The notes beneath the pieces were generated by a model. It was given only the letters and a program-made list of their open reading frames with translations. It was not told the origin of the DNA and made no database searches. The position numbers were made by a program, and so were the translations under genes. DNA of 64,000 nucleotides from assembly GCA_964526565.1 (NCBI GenBank), contig CAZGMC010000006.1, positions 1-64,000 of the forward strand. The letters are read 5' to 3'. Origin of the DNA: CAZGMC01 sp964526565 (lineage in GTDB: Bacteria; Pseudomonadota; Alphaproteobacteria; DSM-16000; Inquilinaceae). This document shows, piece by piece, positions 25,396-34,610 of the stretch (the stretch's first letter is position 1; each line of letters opens with the position of its first letter).

Positions 25396-25791
25396 TCAGC
25401 CGCCGGCCTCCGGGGCAGGCGGCGGGAGCTGGCTGCCGATGATGGCGAACACCTCGTCGGCTGGTTGCAGGAACTCCAGGCCGATCTGGCGCTCCTCGAG
25501 CCAGACGACGCGGCCCGGGAAGTCGCCGAACCGGTCGATCGTCAGCATGGCCAGGGCGCCGTGCTCGATGCCCGGATCCGGGGCGCCGATCTGGATCTCC
25601 ATGAGCATGCGGACACCGCCGGCCGAGACATTGGCCACGACGCACTCGTGGATCAGCCCGCGCTGATACAGCTTGGCCGTCCACAGGACGCGCTGGCGCT
25701 TGTACCGCCGCCGGTCCTCCGGCGCCATCTCTGCCGGCCGCGCCGGGTGCCCGCCTGGATCCGCCATGGTCCGTTCCCCGCTCTGCGCCAT
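25396..25791 (-). CDS. PilZ domain protein
   Basis: 131 residues with the two c-di-GMP contact motifs of PilZ: RRYKRQR (RxxxR, about residue 25) and NVSAGG (D/NxSxxG, about 54-59), then GRVVWLEERQIGLEF. It is a stand-alone c-di-GMP receptor; the target is unknown. A start at 25767 (MADPGG), with GGGGAA upstream, is an equally likely alternative. Confidence 0.85.
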   Translation of the reverse strand: MAQSGERTMADPGGHPARPAEMAPEDRRRYKRQRVLWTAKLYQRGLIHECVVANVSAGGVRMLMEIQIGAPDPGIEHGALAMLTIDRFGDFPGRVVWLEERQIGLEFLQPADEVFAIIGSQLPPPAPEAGG

Positions 25792-25987
25792 GCCCTGGAG
25801 CCTTAAGCTGTCGTGACCAATGCACTGCCTTTTGATTACCGCATCAAGGCTGTGACGGCACGCATTCTCGACCGGGGCGGGCAGTATCCGTCATCTGGCA
25901 TCGTCGGCTGCCGCAGCGATCTGCTATGGTCCGCCCCCAGTCACCGGGCGGCAGCGCCCGCTCCCCCGATCGGCACAGAGCGCGCCC

Positions 25988-26620
25988 ATGGAAGACATCG
26001 TCCTGGCCCGCATCGACTCGCGCAAGCGGCCGCGCAAGGCATCGGACGTGCTGGTCGAGTCCCTGCAGCAGGTCCAGGGTTACGACGTGGCCATCCGCGA
26101 CCTCATGGCGTTGATGGGCGACCGCGCCTTCGGCCTGATCCTGCTGCTGTTTGCCCTGCCCAACTGCGTTCCGGGGCCGCCCGGCCTGGGCTCGGTGCTG
26201 GGCCTGCCGCTGATCCTGTTCGGCGTGCAGCTGGCCCAGGGCCGGCCGGCGGTGTGGCTGCCGGAGTTCATCGGCCGGCGCCGGATCAACCGCGACACGC
26301 TGCTGCACGTGGTCCTGCGTGGCGTGCCGATCCTGCAGCGGCTGGAGCGCATCTGCCGGCCGCGCTGGCCGCTGCTGACGGCGCCACCGGCCGAGCGGCT
26401 GCTGGGCGGCGTGGTGACGCTGCTGGCGGTGGGGATCATGATCCCGCTGCCGCTGACCAACTTCGTGCCGGCCATCGGCATCGCCGTGATCGCGCTGGGC
26501 CTGCTGGAGGAGGACGGCGTCACGGTCCTGATCGGCCTGCTGATCGGCCTGATCGGTTTGACTCTGGTGGCGATCGTCCTTGGCACCCTGATCGCGCTGT
26601 CGGTGATCGCCCTGGGGTGA
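25988..26620 (+). CDS. exoD: ExoD family exopolysaccharide-synthesis membrane protein
   Basis: 210 residues with the ExoD pattern: a cytoplasmic N-terminal helix (ASDVLVESLQ), then FGLILLLFALPNCVPGPPGLGSVLGLPLILFGVQL, a Trp-containing segment WLPEFIGRRRINR, and two or three C-terminal TM helices. ExoD is required for normal exopolysaccharide production and alkaline tolerance in Sinorhizobium; its biochemical action is unknown. Monocistronic here. Confidence 0.9.
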   Translation: MEDIVLARIDSRKRPRKASDVLVESLQQVQGYDVAIRDLMALMGDRAFGLILLLFALPNCVPGPPGLGSVLGLPLILFGVQLAQGRPAVWLPEFIGRRRINRDTLLHVVLRGVPILQRLERICRPRWPLLTAPPAERLLGGVVTLLAVGIMIPLPLTNFVPAIGIAVIALGLLEEDGVTVLIGLLIGLIGLTLVAIVLGTLIALSVIALG

Positions 26621-26716
26621 GGTGCAGCGGTGATGCGGGGCAATCAGCCCCTGGCGTTTCTGCGCCCACCTGGCAGTCACATGCGGGCTGCACGGAGCGG
26701 TCGGCACCGGCGGTGA

Positions 26717-26739
26717 ATGAGAATGACTCGCAGTCGCAC
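26717..26739. promoter_or_regulatory. Fur-box-like operator
   Basis: AATGAGAATGACTCGCAGTCGCA resembles the NATNATNAT-type hexamer array recognised by Fur (the core AATGAGAATGACTCGCA is common upstream of iron-uptake genes). It lies about 310 bp before fecI. Inference from sequence resemblance only. Confidence 0.5.
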
Positions 26740-26906
26740 CGCATGAGATTCCCCCGCCCCTCGTCCGAGGACCCTCGTCCGGGATCGAGGCCTGATCGCC
26801 GGCGCGGTCGGTCTTCGGCGCCTGCGGCTTGAGCGCGTGCGCCGGCCACCTGGGCGGCCTGCACCGCCGGTGCGGTCGGATTTCCCCCTCGTTCCGCCGT
26901 TTCTTG

Positions 26907-26930
26907 TTGCGAATGCATCGCAATCTCATT
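26907..26930. promoter_or_regulatory. Fur-box-like operator near the fecI promoter
   Basis: TTGCGAATGCATCGCAATCTCATT contains a near-palindrome around ATGCAT and the AAT/CATT hexamers of Fur sites. It is about 100 bp upstream of the fecI start, a plausible position for iron-dependent repression of the sigma factor and so of the whole island. Confidence 0.55.
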
Positions 26931-27030
26931 AACGAAATGGTTTACCTGTTTGATCAAAGGCACAGCGGAGAGAAGGCAGGCGGTAACCGGTCCGGGGCGG
27001 AGAACCGCCAAAACGAGAAGTTGCGCGCCC

Positions 27031-27549
27031 ATGGGACCCTTGGGTCAGGATTTAGCCCTGAAGGATCTCTACCTGCGGCACCATGCCACACTGCGGCGAT
27101 TCCTGGGGCGCATGCTCCGTTGCGAGGAGACGGCAGCCGAGGTGGCGCAGGATGCCTGGATGCGGCTCGTCAGGCTCAAGCCGCAGCATTACGTAGACAA
27201 CCCCAGGGCCTATCTGTTCCAGGTCGCCGCCAACGCCGCCCGCGACCGCATGGCGCGCGAGCGGTCGCGCGAGGCCGTCGTCGACGGCCGGCCGCTCCCC
27301 GAAGACGTTGCCAGTCCCGAACCCGACGCGGAGACGGCGGCGCTCGCGCGGGAGCGCGTCCGCCTGCTCGCCGCCGCCCTGGACGAACTGCCGCCGCGCT
27401 GCCGTGAGGTCTTCCTGATGAGCCGTTTCGACGGCCTTGCCAACGGCGAGATCGCCGCCCGGCTCGGCATTTCCCGCAACATGGTCGAGAAGCACATCAT
27501 CCGCGCCATGCTGCACTGCCGCCGTCGCCTCGACGCGGCCGGGAAATAG
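27031..27549 (+). CDS. fecI: FecI-like ECF sigma factor
   Basis: 172 residues of an ECF sigma factor. Region 2 (LYLRHHATLRRFLGRML..AAEVAQDAWMRLV) is followed by region 4 with LPPRCREVFLMSRFDGLANGEIAARLGIS. Region 2 to 4 spacing and the RAYLFQVAANAARDR linker are typical of iron-starvation FecI sigmas. It should direct transcription of the downstream receptor when signalled through FecR. The start MGPLGQ follows an A-rich, GAGAAG-containing leader. Confidence 0.92.
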   Translation: MGPLGQDLALKDLYLRHHATLRRFLGRMLRCEETAAEVAQDAWMRLVRLKPQHYVDNPRAYLFQVAANAARDRMARERSREAVVDGRPLPEDVASPEPDAETAALARERVRLLAAALDELPPRCREVFLMSRFDGLANGEIAARLGISRNMVEKHIIRAMLHCRRRLDAAGK

Positions 27550-27673
27550 TTGCATCTCTTCTGTCAGGAGGAGGTGCCTTCGGGCAGTCTCAGGGAGCAG
27601 GGGAAGGCCGGCGCTGCCTCACGGCTGCGACACGGGCGCGGTCAGGCTGCAGGGCCGCTGGCAACGGGACAGC

Positions 27674-28765
27674 ATGACAGGACCGAGGAACCGCCCGGCG
27701 AAGACAGGTCCGCAGGACGAGGCGCTGGTCGAGGAGGCGACCACCTGGTTCGTGCGCATGAGCTCCGACCTCGTCACCGACGCGGACCGGCGCACCTTCC
27801 GCGTCTGGCTGGACCGCGACCCGGCCCACCGCGAAGCCTATGCCGAGGCCGAGACGCTCTGGGGCGAGCTCGGCCGCCTCCCCGACCCGCGGCTCGGCTT
27901 CGGCACGGACGGCTGCCCGTCCGGCGACAGAGCCCGGCACGCGCTGGCGGTCCGCCCGCGCCGGCGACGCCGCCTGCGGCAGGCCACGGCCGCGGCCGCC
28001 TCCCTCCTGGTCGCGACGGTCATCGGCTTGTGGGCGGTGGGCGGACCGGACGCCCTGCGGGCCGACCACGCAACGGCCGTCGGCGAGGCGAGGCAGGTCA
28101 CGCTCGCCGACGGCTCGCTCGTCCACCTCAACACCGACACGGCGCTCTCGGTCGACATCAGCGACGACTGCCGGTGCATCGAGCTGCTGCGCGGCGAGGC
28201 ATTCTTCACGGTGGCGCCCGAGCCGGAGCGGCCCTTCCGGGTGGTGGCCGGCGATGGCGCGTCGGAGGCGCTCGGCACGGCCTTCGCCGTGCGCGAGGCC
28301 GGCGACACCGTGACCGTCGCCGTCGCCGAAGGCCGGGTCCGCGTCGCGCCCAACCGGACGATGGCCTTCCGGGCGATGGCCGACCGGGCAATGGCCGACC
28401 GGGCAATGGCCGTCCGGGCGATGGCCGGTGACGCGGGTCGCGTCGTGCTCACGGCCGGCGAGATGGCCCGCTACGGCACCGCGGGCGGGATCGAGACGGG
28501 ACGCGTCGACATGGCGGCGTTGACCGCCTGGCGCCGGGGCCGGCTCGTCTTCGCCGAGAGGCGCTTGCGCGAGGTGGTGGCCGAGCTCGACCGCTACCGC
28601 CCCGGCACCATCCTGTTCCTCGATTCCGTGATTGCCGACGAACGCTTCACCGGCGTCTTCGGGCTCGACGACACCGACCGGGCGCTCGCCGCCATCGAGG
28701 CGACCCTGCCCGTCGACGTGGTCCGCCTCACCCCCTGGCTCACGCTGCTCCGCGCCCGGCACTGA
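27674..28765 (+). CDS. fecR: FecR-like anti-sigma regulator
   Basis: 363 residues: an N-terminal cytoplasmic domain (EEATTWFVRMSSDLVTDADRRTFRVWL, DUF4880), one TM helix (ATAAAASLLVATVIGLWAV, about residues 110-128), and a periplasmic FecR domain with EARQVTLADGSLVHLNTDT and IELLRGEAFFTVAPE. It transmits the receptor signal to FecI. An in-frame 15-bp repeat (28356-28426) inserts a repeated RAMAD-type stretch in the periplasmic domain, which is unusual. Confidence 0.92.
   Translation: MTGPRNRPAKTGPQDEALVEEATTWFVRMSSDLVTDADRRTFRVWLDRDPAHREAYAEAETLWGELGRLPDPRLGFGTDGCPSGDRARHALAVRPRRRRRLRQATAAAASLLVATVIGLWAVGGPDALRADHATAVGEARQVTLADGSLVHLNTDTALSVDISDDCRCIELLRGEAFFTVAPEPERPFRVVAGDGASEALGTAFAVREAGDTVTVAVAEGRVRVAPNRTMAFRAMADRAMADRAMAVRAMAGDAGRVVLTAGEMARYGTAGGIETGRVDMAALTAWRRGRLVFAERRLREVVAELDRYRPGTILFLDSVIADERFTGVFGLDDTDRALAAIEATLPVDVVRLTPWLTLLRARH
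28356..28426. repeat. 15-bp in-frame tandem repeat in fecR
   Basis: GGGCGATGGCCGACC and variants, about four to five copies, encoding RAMAD/RAMAV pentapeptides within the periplasmic part of FecR. Confidence 0.85.
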
Positions 28766-28947
28766 AGCGGCGCCCGCGGCGCACGTCCGGCCCCGTTGTC
28801 GCTCCCCCTCCTGCCCCTCCCGCGAATTTTTTGCATTTCGGATGTCAGGAGTCCGGCCCCGCGGCCGGTCCAACCCCATGAGACCGGCGTGAAGGCGGGC
28901 CCGCCGCCATCCGCGTCGGGGCGTTTCGGCAAAGGGGAGCGGACCAG

Positions 28948-31473
28948 ATGAGCACGGGAGTGGACACGGGGGTGGACACGGGCGACGGCGGGATCGGCAT
29001 GCGCAAGGGACGCCTCCAGCACCGCCGGTGGTCGTTGCTGGCAGGTGTCTCGCTCCTGGCGCTCGGCCTCGCGACGCCGGCGGCCGCCGCGGACTGGCAG
29101 CAGCGGCTGCGTGAAATCGGGTCCGGCGCGGCGCCGGGCTTCGATCTCGGGTCCATTCAGCTCGCGCAGGCGGGCCGGTCCGAGGCGAGGCGGTTCGACA
29201 TCCCCGCCGGCGACCTGCAGTCGGCGCTGGTTGCCTTCTCCCAGGCCGTCGACTTGCAGCTCCTCTACCCGGCCGGGATGACGGCGGGCCTGACCACCCA
29301 GGGTGCCCAGGGCGAGTACACCTCCGAGGAGGCCTTGCGCCGCCTGCTCGCCGGCACCGGGCTGAACTTCCGGTTCACCAGCGCCGACACGGTGACGTTG
29401 GCCGGCAGCGAGACGCAGCCAGAGCCGGGCCCGCAACGGCTCGGCCCGGTCCAGGTGACGGCGACACGCACCGAACAGTCGATATCGGCGATCCCGGGTG
29501 CCGTGACCGTTGTCGATCGCGAACAGATTGCGACGCAGCGCGAGATCACGAACGACATTGGACGGGTTCTCGAACAGACCGTGCCCGGCTTTATCGGCCC
29601 GAGCGGCACGCGCCAGCAGCCGACGACCATCCGCGGCCGCAGCGCCCTGGTGCTCATCAACGGAGTGCCGCAGAACCAGCAGCTTCGCACCGCCGGCTTC
29701 GACTTCCGCTCCATCGACCCGGCGCTGATCGAGCGGATCGAGGTCGTGCGCGGTGCCAGCGCCACGTACGGCTTCGGCGGAACGGGCGGCATCATCAACA
29801 TCATCACCCGTCGCCCGGTGACGGAGGAGCTGTCCTTCACCACCCGTGTCGGCACGCGCTTCCAGCCCTTCGAGATCGACCGCGACACGTTCACGATCGA
29901 GGTCTACCAGGACATCTCAGGCCGCTACGGACGCTTCGACTACTTCGCCGGCGGCTCGTTCCGCAGGCTTGCACGCGCCTTCGACGCCGAGGGAGACCTG
30001 ATCCCCGACGAGAACAGCGAGTTCAACGACAATATTGCCGACCTGAACGGCAATTTCGGCTTCCGCATCGACGACGACCAGGCGCTGCGATTCACGGCCA
30101 ATTATTTCCGCGACGACGGCCGGGAGGGGCAGCTCGAGGCGGCGAATGCCATACCGGGGGTCCGCAAGGCGGACGCGGTGCCGGCCGACAATCCCGACAA
30201 TTTCGTCGCGGATGGCATTTTCAACGACCCGCAGACCTCGACGAACTTCACGCTCGACTACACGCATGACGATGTCCTGGGCAGCGCCGTCAGCGCACAG
30301 GCTTTCTACCAGCGCTGGTTCAACACGTTCGACCAGGATTCGACAGTCTTCGACTGCTGCGTGTTCGCGGTCGGGGTGTCCGAGCGCGAAGACCGGCGGA
30401 TTGGCTTCCGACTCAACATCGACACGCCGATCGACTTCGGCCCGGTGCCGGAGGGCGCCCGCGTGACCTGGGGCCTCGACTATCTCAACTACTTCTCCAG
30501 CGAAGGCACCGACTCGAACGTCGTCGACGGGTTCTTCGCGCTTCGCCCCGACATCACGCAGAACAGCGTAGCCGGCTTCGCGCAGATCGAGGTGCCCGTC
30601 GGGGACTTCCTGCTGAGCGGCGGCGTTCGCCACGAACACTTCTTCGTCGACGTCGACGACGCCGTGCTCGACTCCAGCGAGCCCGGCAACATCGCGACCT
30701 TCGAGGGCGGGAGCCTTGACTACAGCGCGACGCTGTTCAACGTCGGTCTCGTCTATTTCCTGACCGATGAGGTCGAGCTCTTCGCCGGTTTCAACCAGGG
30801 ATTCGACGTCACCCAGATCGGCCGTGCCGCCTCCCAGGTCGATAGCGCCGACCAGATCGAGCCCGAGCCCGCCGTCACCGACAGCTATGAGGTCGGCGTG
30901 CGGATCTTCGAGGACCTCTGGCAGGCAAGCCTCACCGGCTTCTTCACCGATTCCGAGCTCGCCTCGCGCACCATCAACCCCGGCGGCGAGCTTGCCTTGG
31001 CAATCCCGCTACGCCAGCCAGAGCAGTTCTGGGGCATCGAGGCCACGCTCGACGTCCAGCCCTTCGAGGGCTGGGCCTTCGGCACCAGCATTGCGTGGCA
31101 GGACGGCGTTCGCGAGACCGAGGAGGACGGCGAGGTCCCCATTCAAAGCAATCTCATCACCCCGCTCCGCCTGACCGGCTACGGGGAACACACGCCAGCC
31201 GACTGGGTCCGGGGCCGCCTTCAGGTCAGCTATACGCCGGGCTTTGACCGCTTCCCCGGAAGTACGCGTTTCGGTGAAGGAGAAGTCGACGGCGTGTTCC
31301 TTGTTGACGCGCTTGCAAGCTTCGATGTCGGGCCCGGCCAGCTGAACGTCGGCATCGAGAACCTTCTCGACAACCAGTTTATCCCTGTGCGCCGGCAGGC
31401 CTTCAACGTTGCTAATAGCTACTTTGCCGCGCCCGGCCTGACCATGGCGGTCAGCTACCAGGTCGAGTGGTGA
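28948..31473 (+). CDS. TonB-dependent transducer/siderophore receptor with STN domain
   Basis: 841 residues. A signal peptide (RRWSLLAGVSLLALGLATPAAA) is followed by a secretin/TonB N-terminal (STN) signalling domain at about 75-130 (RRFDIPAGDLQSALVAFSQA), a plug domain (VTVVDREQI, TTIRGRSALVLINGVPQNQ, RIEVVRGASATYGFGGTGGIINIITRRP), and a 22-strand barrel ending in VSYQVEW with the terminal aromatic residue needed for outer-membrane insertion. The STN domain plus fecI-fecR next door means it transmits ligand occupancy to FecI. The ligand, probably a ferric siderophore, cannot be named. A second start at 28999 fits the signal peptide slightly better. Confidence 0.95.
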   Translation: MSTGVDTGVDTGDGGIGMRKGRLQHRRWSLLAGVSLLALGLATPAAAADWQQRLREIGSGAAPGFDLGSIQLAQAGRSEARRFDIPAGDLQSALVAFSQAVDLQLLYPAGMTAGLTTQGAQGEYTSEEALRRLLAGTGLNFRFTSADTVTLAGSETQPEPGPQRLGPVQVTATRTEQSISAIPGAVTVVDREQIATQREITNDIGRVLEQTVPGFIGPSGTRQQPTTIRGRSALVLINGVPQNQQLRTAGFDFRSIDPALIERIEVVRGASATYGFGGTGGIINIITRRPVTEELSFTTRVGTRFQPFEIDRDTFTIEVYQDISGRYGRFDYFAGGSFRRLARAFDAEGDLIPDENSEFNDNIADLNGNFGFRIDDDQALRFTANYFRDDGREGQLEAANAIPGVRKADAVPADNPDNFVADGIFNDPQTSTNFTLDYTHDDVLGSAVSAQAFYQRWFNTFDQDSTVFDCCVFAVGVSEREDRRIGFRLNIDTPIDFGPVPEGARVTWGLDYLNYFSSEGTDSNVVDGFFALRPDITQNSVAGFAQIEVPVGDFLLSGGVRHEHFFVDVDDAVLDSSEPGNIATFEGGSLDYSATLFNVGLVYFLTDEVELFAGFNQGFDVTQIGRAASQVDSADQIEPEPAVTDSYEVGVRIFEDLWQASLTGFFTDSELASRTINPGGELALAIPLRQPEQFWGIEATLDVQPFEGWAFGTSIAWQDGVRETEEDGEVPIQSNLITPLRLTGYGEHTPADWVRGRLQVSYTPGFDRFPGSTRFGEGEVDGVFLVDALASFDVGPGQLNVGIENLLDNQFIPVRRQAFNVANSYFAAPGLTMAVSYQVEW

Positions 31474-31477
31474 GCCG

Positions 31478-32839
31478 GTGACCGCTCGCACCTGGTTCCG
31501 CATACACAGCTTCACTGGCGTGATCACCGGCCTCATGCTGTTCGTGATCTGCTGGAGCGGAACCTTCGCTGTGCTGTCCAACGAGATCGACTGGCTGGTG
31601 ACGCCTGCGGCTCGGGTCGAGCATGGCGGGGAGCGGGCAAGCTGGGGCGCGATCGAGTCAGCCGTCGAACAGGCCTTTCCGGCGGCCGGGCTTTCCTATC
31701 TGGCCGCACCGCTCTATTCGCGTTCCGCCGCGCAGGCAATCGTTGATTTGCCGAACCAGGCCTCAGTCTGGGTCTATGTCGATCCCTATTCGGCTGAAGT
31801 GCAGGGCACGTCAAGCTATTTCAATGTTCAGCGGTTCTTTCGGAGCTTCCATTATGCGTTCTTCGTTCCGGAACTGGGCATCTACTTTGTGTCTGTCTTC
31901 AGCATGGCGATGCTCACATCCCTTGTCGCCGCGCTGGTGTTCTACAAACGCTGGTGGCAGCGCTTTTTCCGGCTGCCGCGGGGACGGGGGCGGGCGTTCT
32001 GGAGCGAGCTGCACAAATCCGCCGGGGTCTGGTCGATCTGGTTTCTCAGCGTCATCGGGGTGACGGGTGCCTGGTACATGTTCGAAGCGGCCCGGGCCGA
32101 TTTCGGCGACGGTATATTGGCCTATGCGGGTAACCCTCGCTTCGCCATTCACGCCATCGCGGAGACCAGTGTCGATCCGTCACGACGGCTTCAGCCGCTC
32201 GACGCGCTGGTGGCGCGGGCACGGGAGCTGCGTCCCGATCTCGACATTCGGAGCATCTCGCTGGAGGACGAGAAAGTCGTGTTCACCGGCCAGGGTGGGC
32301 ATCTTCTCGTTCGTGACCGAGCCAACCAGCTGCATCTCGACCGGCGCTCCGGGGAGGTTCTCTATGACCAGACTCCGCATGACTATTCGCTCTACTGGCG
32401 TTGGTCGGACACCGCCGATCCTCTGCATTTCGGCGATTTCGGCGGCCTCGCGGGCAAGCTGGTGTGGTTCGTCTTCGGCCTTGCGCTCTCCGGCCTGATC
32501 CTGACCGGCACCTGGCTGCATGCGCATCGGCTGGCACGCGAGGCCGGCGGCGGTTCCCGTCATCGCTGGCATGGAACGGGCGCGGCGATCGTCGTCACCC
32601 TGGCAGTCCTCGCAGCGTCGGTCCCCTACGGCTTCCATGAGGCTCGCGAATTCTACGGTCCGACCGTCGATGGCGCCCGGCAGCTTCCCACGCTCGCTCC
32701 CGGCGTGCGCGCCGTCATTATCGGCTGGATCGCGGTTACGCTCGCCATGATTGCCGGCTGGGTCATTCTGCTGCGGCGACCGCAAATGGTAGTGCGGCGC
32801 ACACCTATGCGCCCGCCAGATTGCCGGTGCAATCGGTGA
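31478..32839 (+). CDS. PepSY-associated TM protein
   Basis: 453 residues from a GTG 4 bp after the receptor stop. Four main TM helices: FTGVITGLMLFVICWSGTFAV, VSVFSMAMLTSLVAALVFY, WSIWFLSVIGVTGAWYMF and VWFVFGLALSGLILTGTWL, plus two more at the C-terminus. RIHSFTGVITG, ELHKSAGVWSIWF and PLHFGDFGGLAGKLVW carry histidines suited to haem or metal. Such PepSY_TM proteins accompany siderophore receptors and are thought to help reduce ferric siderophores in the periplasm; that role is inferred. Confidence 0.9.
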   Translation: MTARTWFRIHSFTGVITGLMLFVICWSGTFAVLSNEIDWLVTPAARVEHGGERASWGAIESAVEQAFPAAGLSYLAAPLYSRSAAQAIVDLPNQASVWVYVDPYSAEVQGTSSYFNVQRFFRSFHYAFFVPELGIYFVSVFSMAMLTSLVAALVFYKRWWQRFFRLPRGRGRAFWSELHKSAGVWSIWFLSVIGVTGAWYMFEAARADFGDGILAYAGNPRFAIHAIAETSVDPSRRLQPLDALVARARELRPDLDIRSISLEDEKVVFTGQGGHLLVRDRANQLHLDRRSGEVLYDQTPHDYSLYWRWSDTADPLHFGDFGGLAGKLVWFVFGLALSGLILTGTWLHAHRLAREAGGGSRHRWHGTGAAIVVTLAVLAASVPYGFHEAREFYGPTVDGARQLPTLAPGVRAVIIGWIAVTLAMIAGWVILLRRPQMVVRRTPMRPPDCRCNR

Positions 32840-32867
32840 GCCCAGGAAAGCGAGGAAGGTGCGGGAA

Positions 32868-33281
32868 ATGACAAGACTGTCGTTGTCGGCCGCCCTGCTG
32901 ATGTTCGTCATGCCCGCGGCTCATGCGTCGGACGGCGCCGTGACCGTCGAACTCAACAGGCTGGAACCGAACGGCGAGGCCTGCCGCGCCTATCTGGTGC
33001 TGCAAAACGGCACGGAGAGCGACTTCGCGACTCTCAGGCTCGACCTGGTGATGTTCGACACGGACGGCGTGGTGGCGAACCGGCTTGCCCTTGAGACGGC
33101 GCCGCTGCCGGCCGGCAAGACAAGCCTCAAGGTGTTCGACATCGACGGCCTTGCCTGCGAACGGTTGGGGCGCGTCCTGCTGAACGGCGTGATGGCCTGC
33201 GCCGACGAGTCCGGCCCGCGCAACGATTGTCTGGCGCTGGTTGAGCCCTCGGCGCGCGGGCCGGTGGAATTCATCGAATGA
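32868..33281 (+). CDS. Small periplasmic protein of the iron-uptake operon
   Basis: 137 residues with a signal peptide (LSLSAALLMFVMPAAHA) and a beta-rich mature part containing CRAYLVLQNGTE, TSLKVFDIDGLACERL and ACADES. The ATG at 32868 is preferred to the GTG at 32859 because GAGGAAGG is then correctly spaced. Proteins of this sort often sit between the receptor and exbB in alphaproteobacteria; function is unknown. Confidence 0.7.
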   Translation: MTRLSLSAALLMFVMPAAHASDGAVTVELNRLEPNGEACRAYLVLQNGTESDFATLRLDLVMFDTDGVVANRLALETAPLPAGKTSLKVFDIDGLACERLGRVLLNGVMACADESGPRNDCLALVEPSARGPVEFIE

Positions 33282-33414
33282 GCAGAGGCGCTTCAGGCGC
33301 ACGAGGGGAGGGGCGAGACGGCATGACACTGCATATCGATCGCATTCCTGAGAGACATGGCCGTTCGTCGTCGTCCCGGAACCCGGACCGCGACAGGATC
33401 GAGGTATCACAAAG

Positions 33415-34209
33415 ATGAGCGAGGCAACGGGTACCGCCGCCGCACCGGCCGCTGGCCAGATCATCGCCCCGGCGGCCGATCCGGTGGCCGATCCGGCGGC
33501 CGATCCGGGCGTGGTCGAGCGGGCGCTGGAGCTCTTGCAGGCCGGCGGGCCGGTGGTGGCGATCCTGCTCGCCATGTCGGTGACGGCGTTCGCCATCGTT
33601 CTCGTCAAGCTGATGCAGTTCCGCGGCTGCCGGCTCGGCGACCGGCGGACGGCGTACGAGGCGCTCAGGCTGTGGCAGGAGGGCCGGTCCGGCGCGGCGC
33701 TGGCGCGCGTCCGCGGGTCGAAGAACCCGGTCGCCCAGGCGCTGGCCTGCGCACTTCGGGGCCAGCGCCGTGGCCTGCCCGAGGCCAAGGTGCGCGAGGA
33801 AGTGCTGCGCTTCGGCGGCGACGTTCTGGCGACGCTCCGGTTCTGGTTCCGGCCCCTGGAGGTGATCGCCTCGCTGGCCCCGCTGCTGGGCCTGTTCGGC
33901 ACGGTGCTCGGCATGATCACGGCGTTCCGCCAGCTCGAGGCGGCCGGCAACCAGGTCAACCCGGCGATCCTCTCGGGCGGCATCTGGGAGGCGCTGCTCA
34001 CCACCGCCGTCGGCCTCGCCGTCGCCATTCCGACCGTCGCCGTCCTGAACTGGCTGGAGCGAACGGTCGACCGCCTGGCCCATGACATGGACAGCGTCGT
34101 CACCCGCGTGTTCACCGTGGACCTGTCGGCGGAGGCCGACCGGGCCGAGGAGGACGAATGCCATGAACCCGTCCGGTTCCGCGCCGATGCCGCCGCGGCT
34201 GGCGAATAG
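33415..34209 (+). CDS. exbB: ExbB / MotA-TolQ family proton channel
   Basis: 264 residues. An Ala/Asp/Pro-rich N-terminus is followed by TM1 (VVAILLAMSVTAFAIVLVKL) and the conserved core LEVIASLAPLLGLFGTVLGMITAF and ALLTTAVGLAVAIPTVAVLNWL (TM2 and TM3). With ExbD it harvests the proton motive force to energise TonB. It overlaps the first exbD by 47 bp. Confidence 0.95.
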   Translation: MSEATGTAAAPAAGQIIAPAADPVADPAADPGVVERALELLQAGGPVVAILLAMSVTAFAIVLVKLMQFRGCRLGDRRTAYEALRLWQEGRSGAALARVRGSKNPVAQALACALRGQRRGLPEAKVREEVLRFGGDVLATLRFWFRPLEVIASLAPLLGLFGTVLGMITAFRQLEAAGNQVNPAILSGGIWEALLTTAVGLAVAIPTVAVLNWLERTVDRLAHDMDSVVTRVFTVDLSAEADRAEEDECHEPVRFRADAAAAGE

Positions 34210-34606
34210 CGCGGGCTGTCCGCGCGGCAGGCGGCGTCCGCTCATCAGCCTGACGCCGCTGATCGACGTCGTCTTCATCCTGCTGGTCTTCTTCATGCTG
34301 GCCTCGTCGTTCCTCGACTGGCGCGCGATCGAACTCGACGCGCCGGCAGCGGCGGCGGCCGGGTCGTCCCTGGAGGGCGCGCTCCTGGTCGAGGTCCGGC
34401 CCGACGGCCTCAGGCTCTCCGGCGAGACCGTCTCGCTCGACGGGCTCACCGACCGGGTCGCCGCGCGCGTCGCGGCGACGCCCGACCAGCGCGTGCTCGT
34501 CAAGCCCGTCTCGGGCGTGTCCTTTCAGCAGGCGGTCCGGGTGCTCGACCGTTTGACAGCGGCCGGCGCCGCCGACCTGTCGCTGATCCGCGACGGAAGG
34601 CGCTAA
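34163..34606 (+). CDS. exbD: ExbD-like biopolymer transporter (first copy)
   Basis: 147 residues: one N-terminal TM helix preceded by the conserved proton-carrying Asp (LTPLIDVVFILLVFFMLAS) and a periplasmic domain (LLVEVRPDGLRL, DQRVLVKPVSGVSFQQAVRVLD). A later ATG at 34187 would reduce the overlap with exbB. Part of exbB-exbD-exbD-tonB. Confidence 0.92.
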   Translation: MNPSGSAPMPPRLANSAGCPRGRRRPLISLTPLIDVVFILLVFFMLASSFLDWRAIELDAPAAAAAGSSLEGALLVEVRPDGLRLSGETVSLDGLTDRVAARVAATPDQRVLVKPVSGVSFQQAVRVLDRLTAAGAADLSLIRDGRR

Positions 34607-34610
34607 GCCG

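Larger units (their letters stand above)
26621..27030. other. Intergenic region upstream of fecI
   Basis: About 410 bp with two Fur-box-like sequences (annotated separately). Between them, at 26755-26800, are short reiterated GTCCGAGGACC/CGTCCGGGATC motifs. No gene was recognised. Confidence 0.4.
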
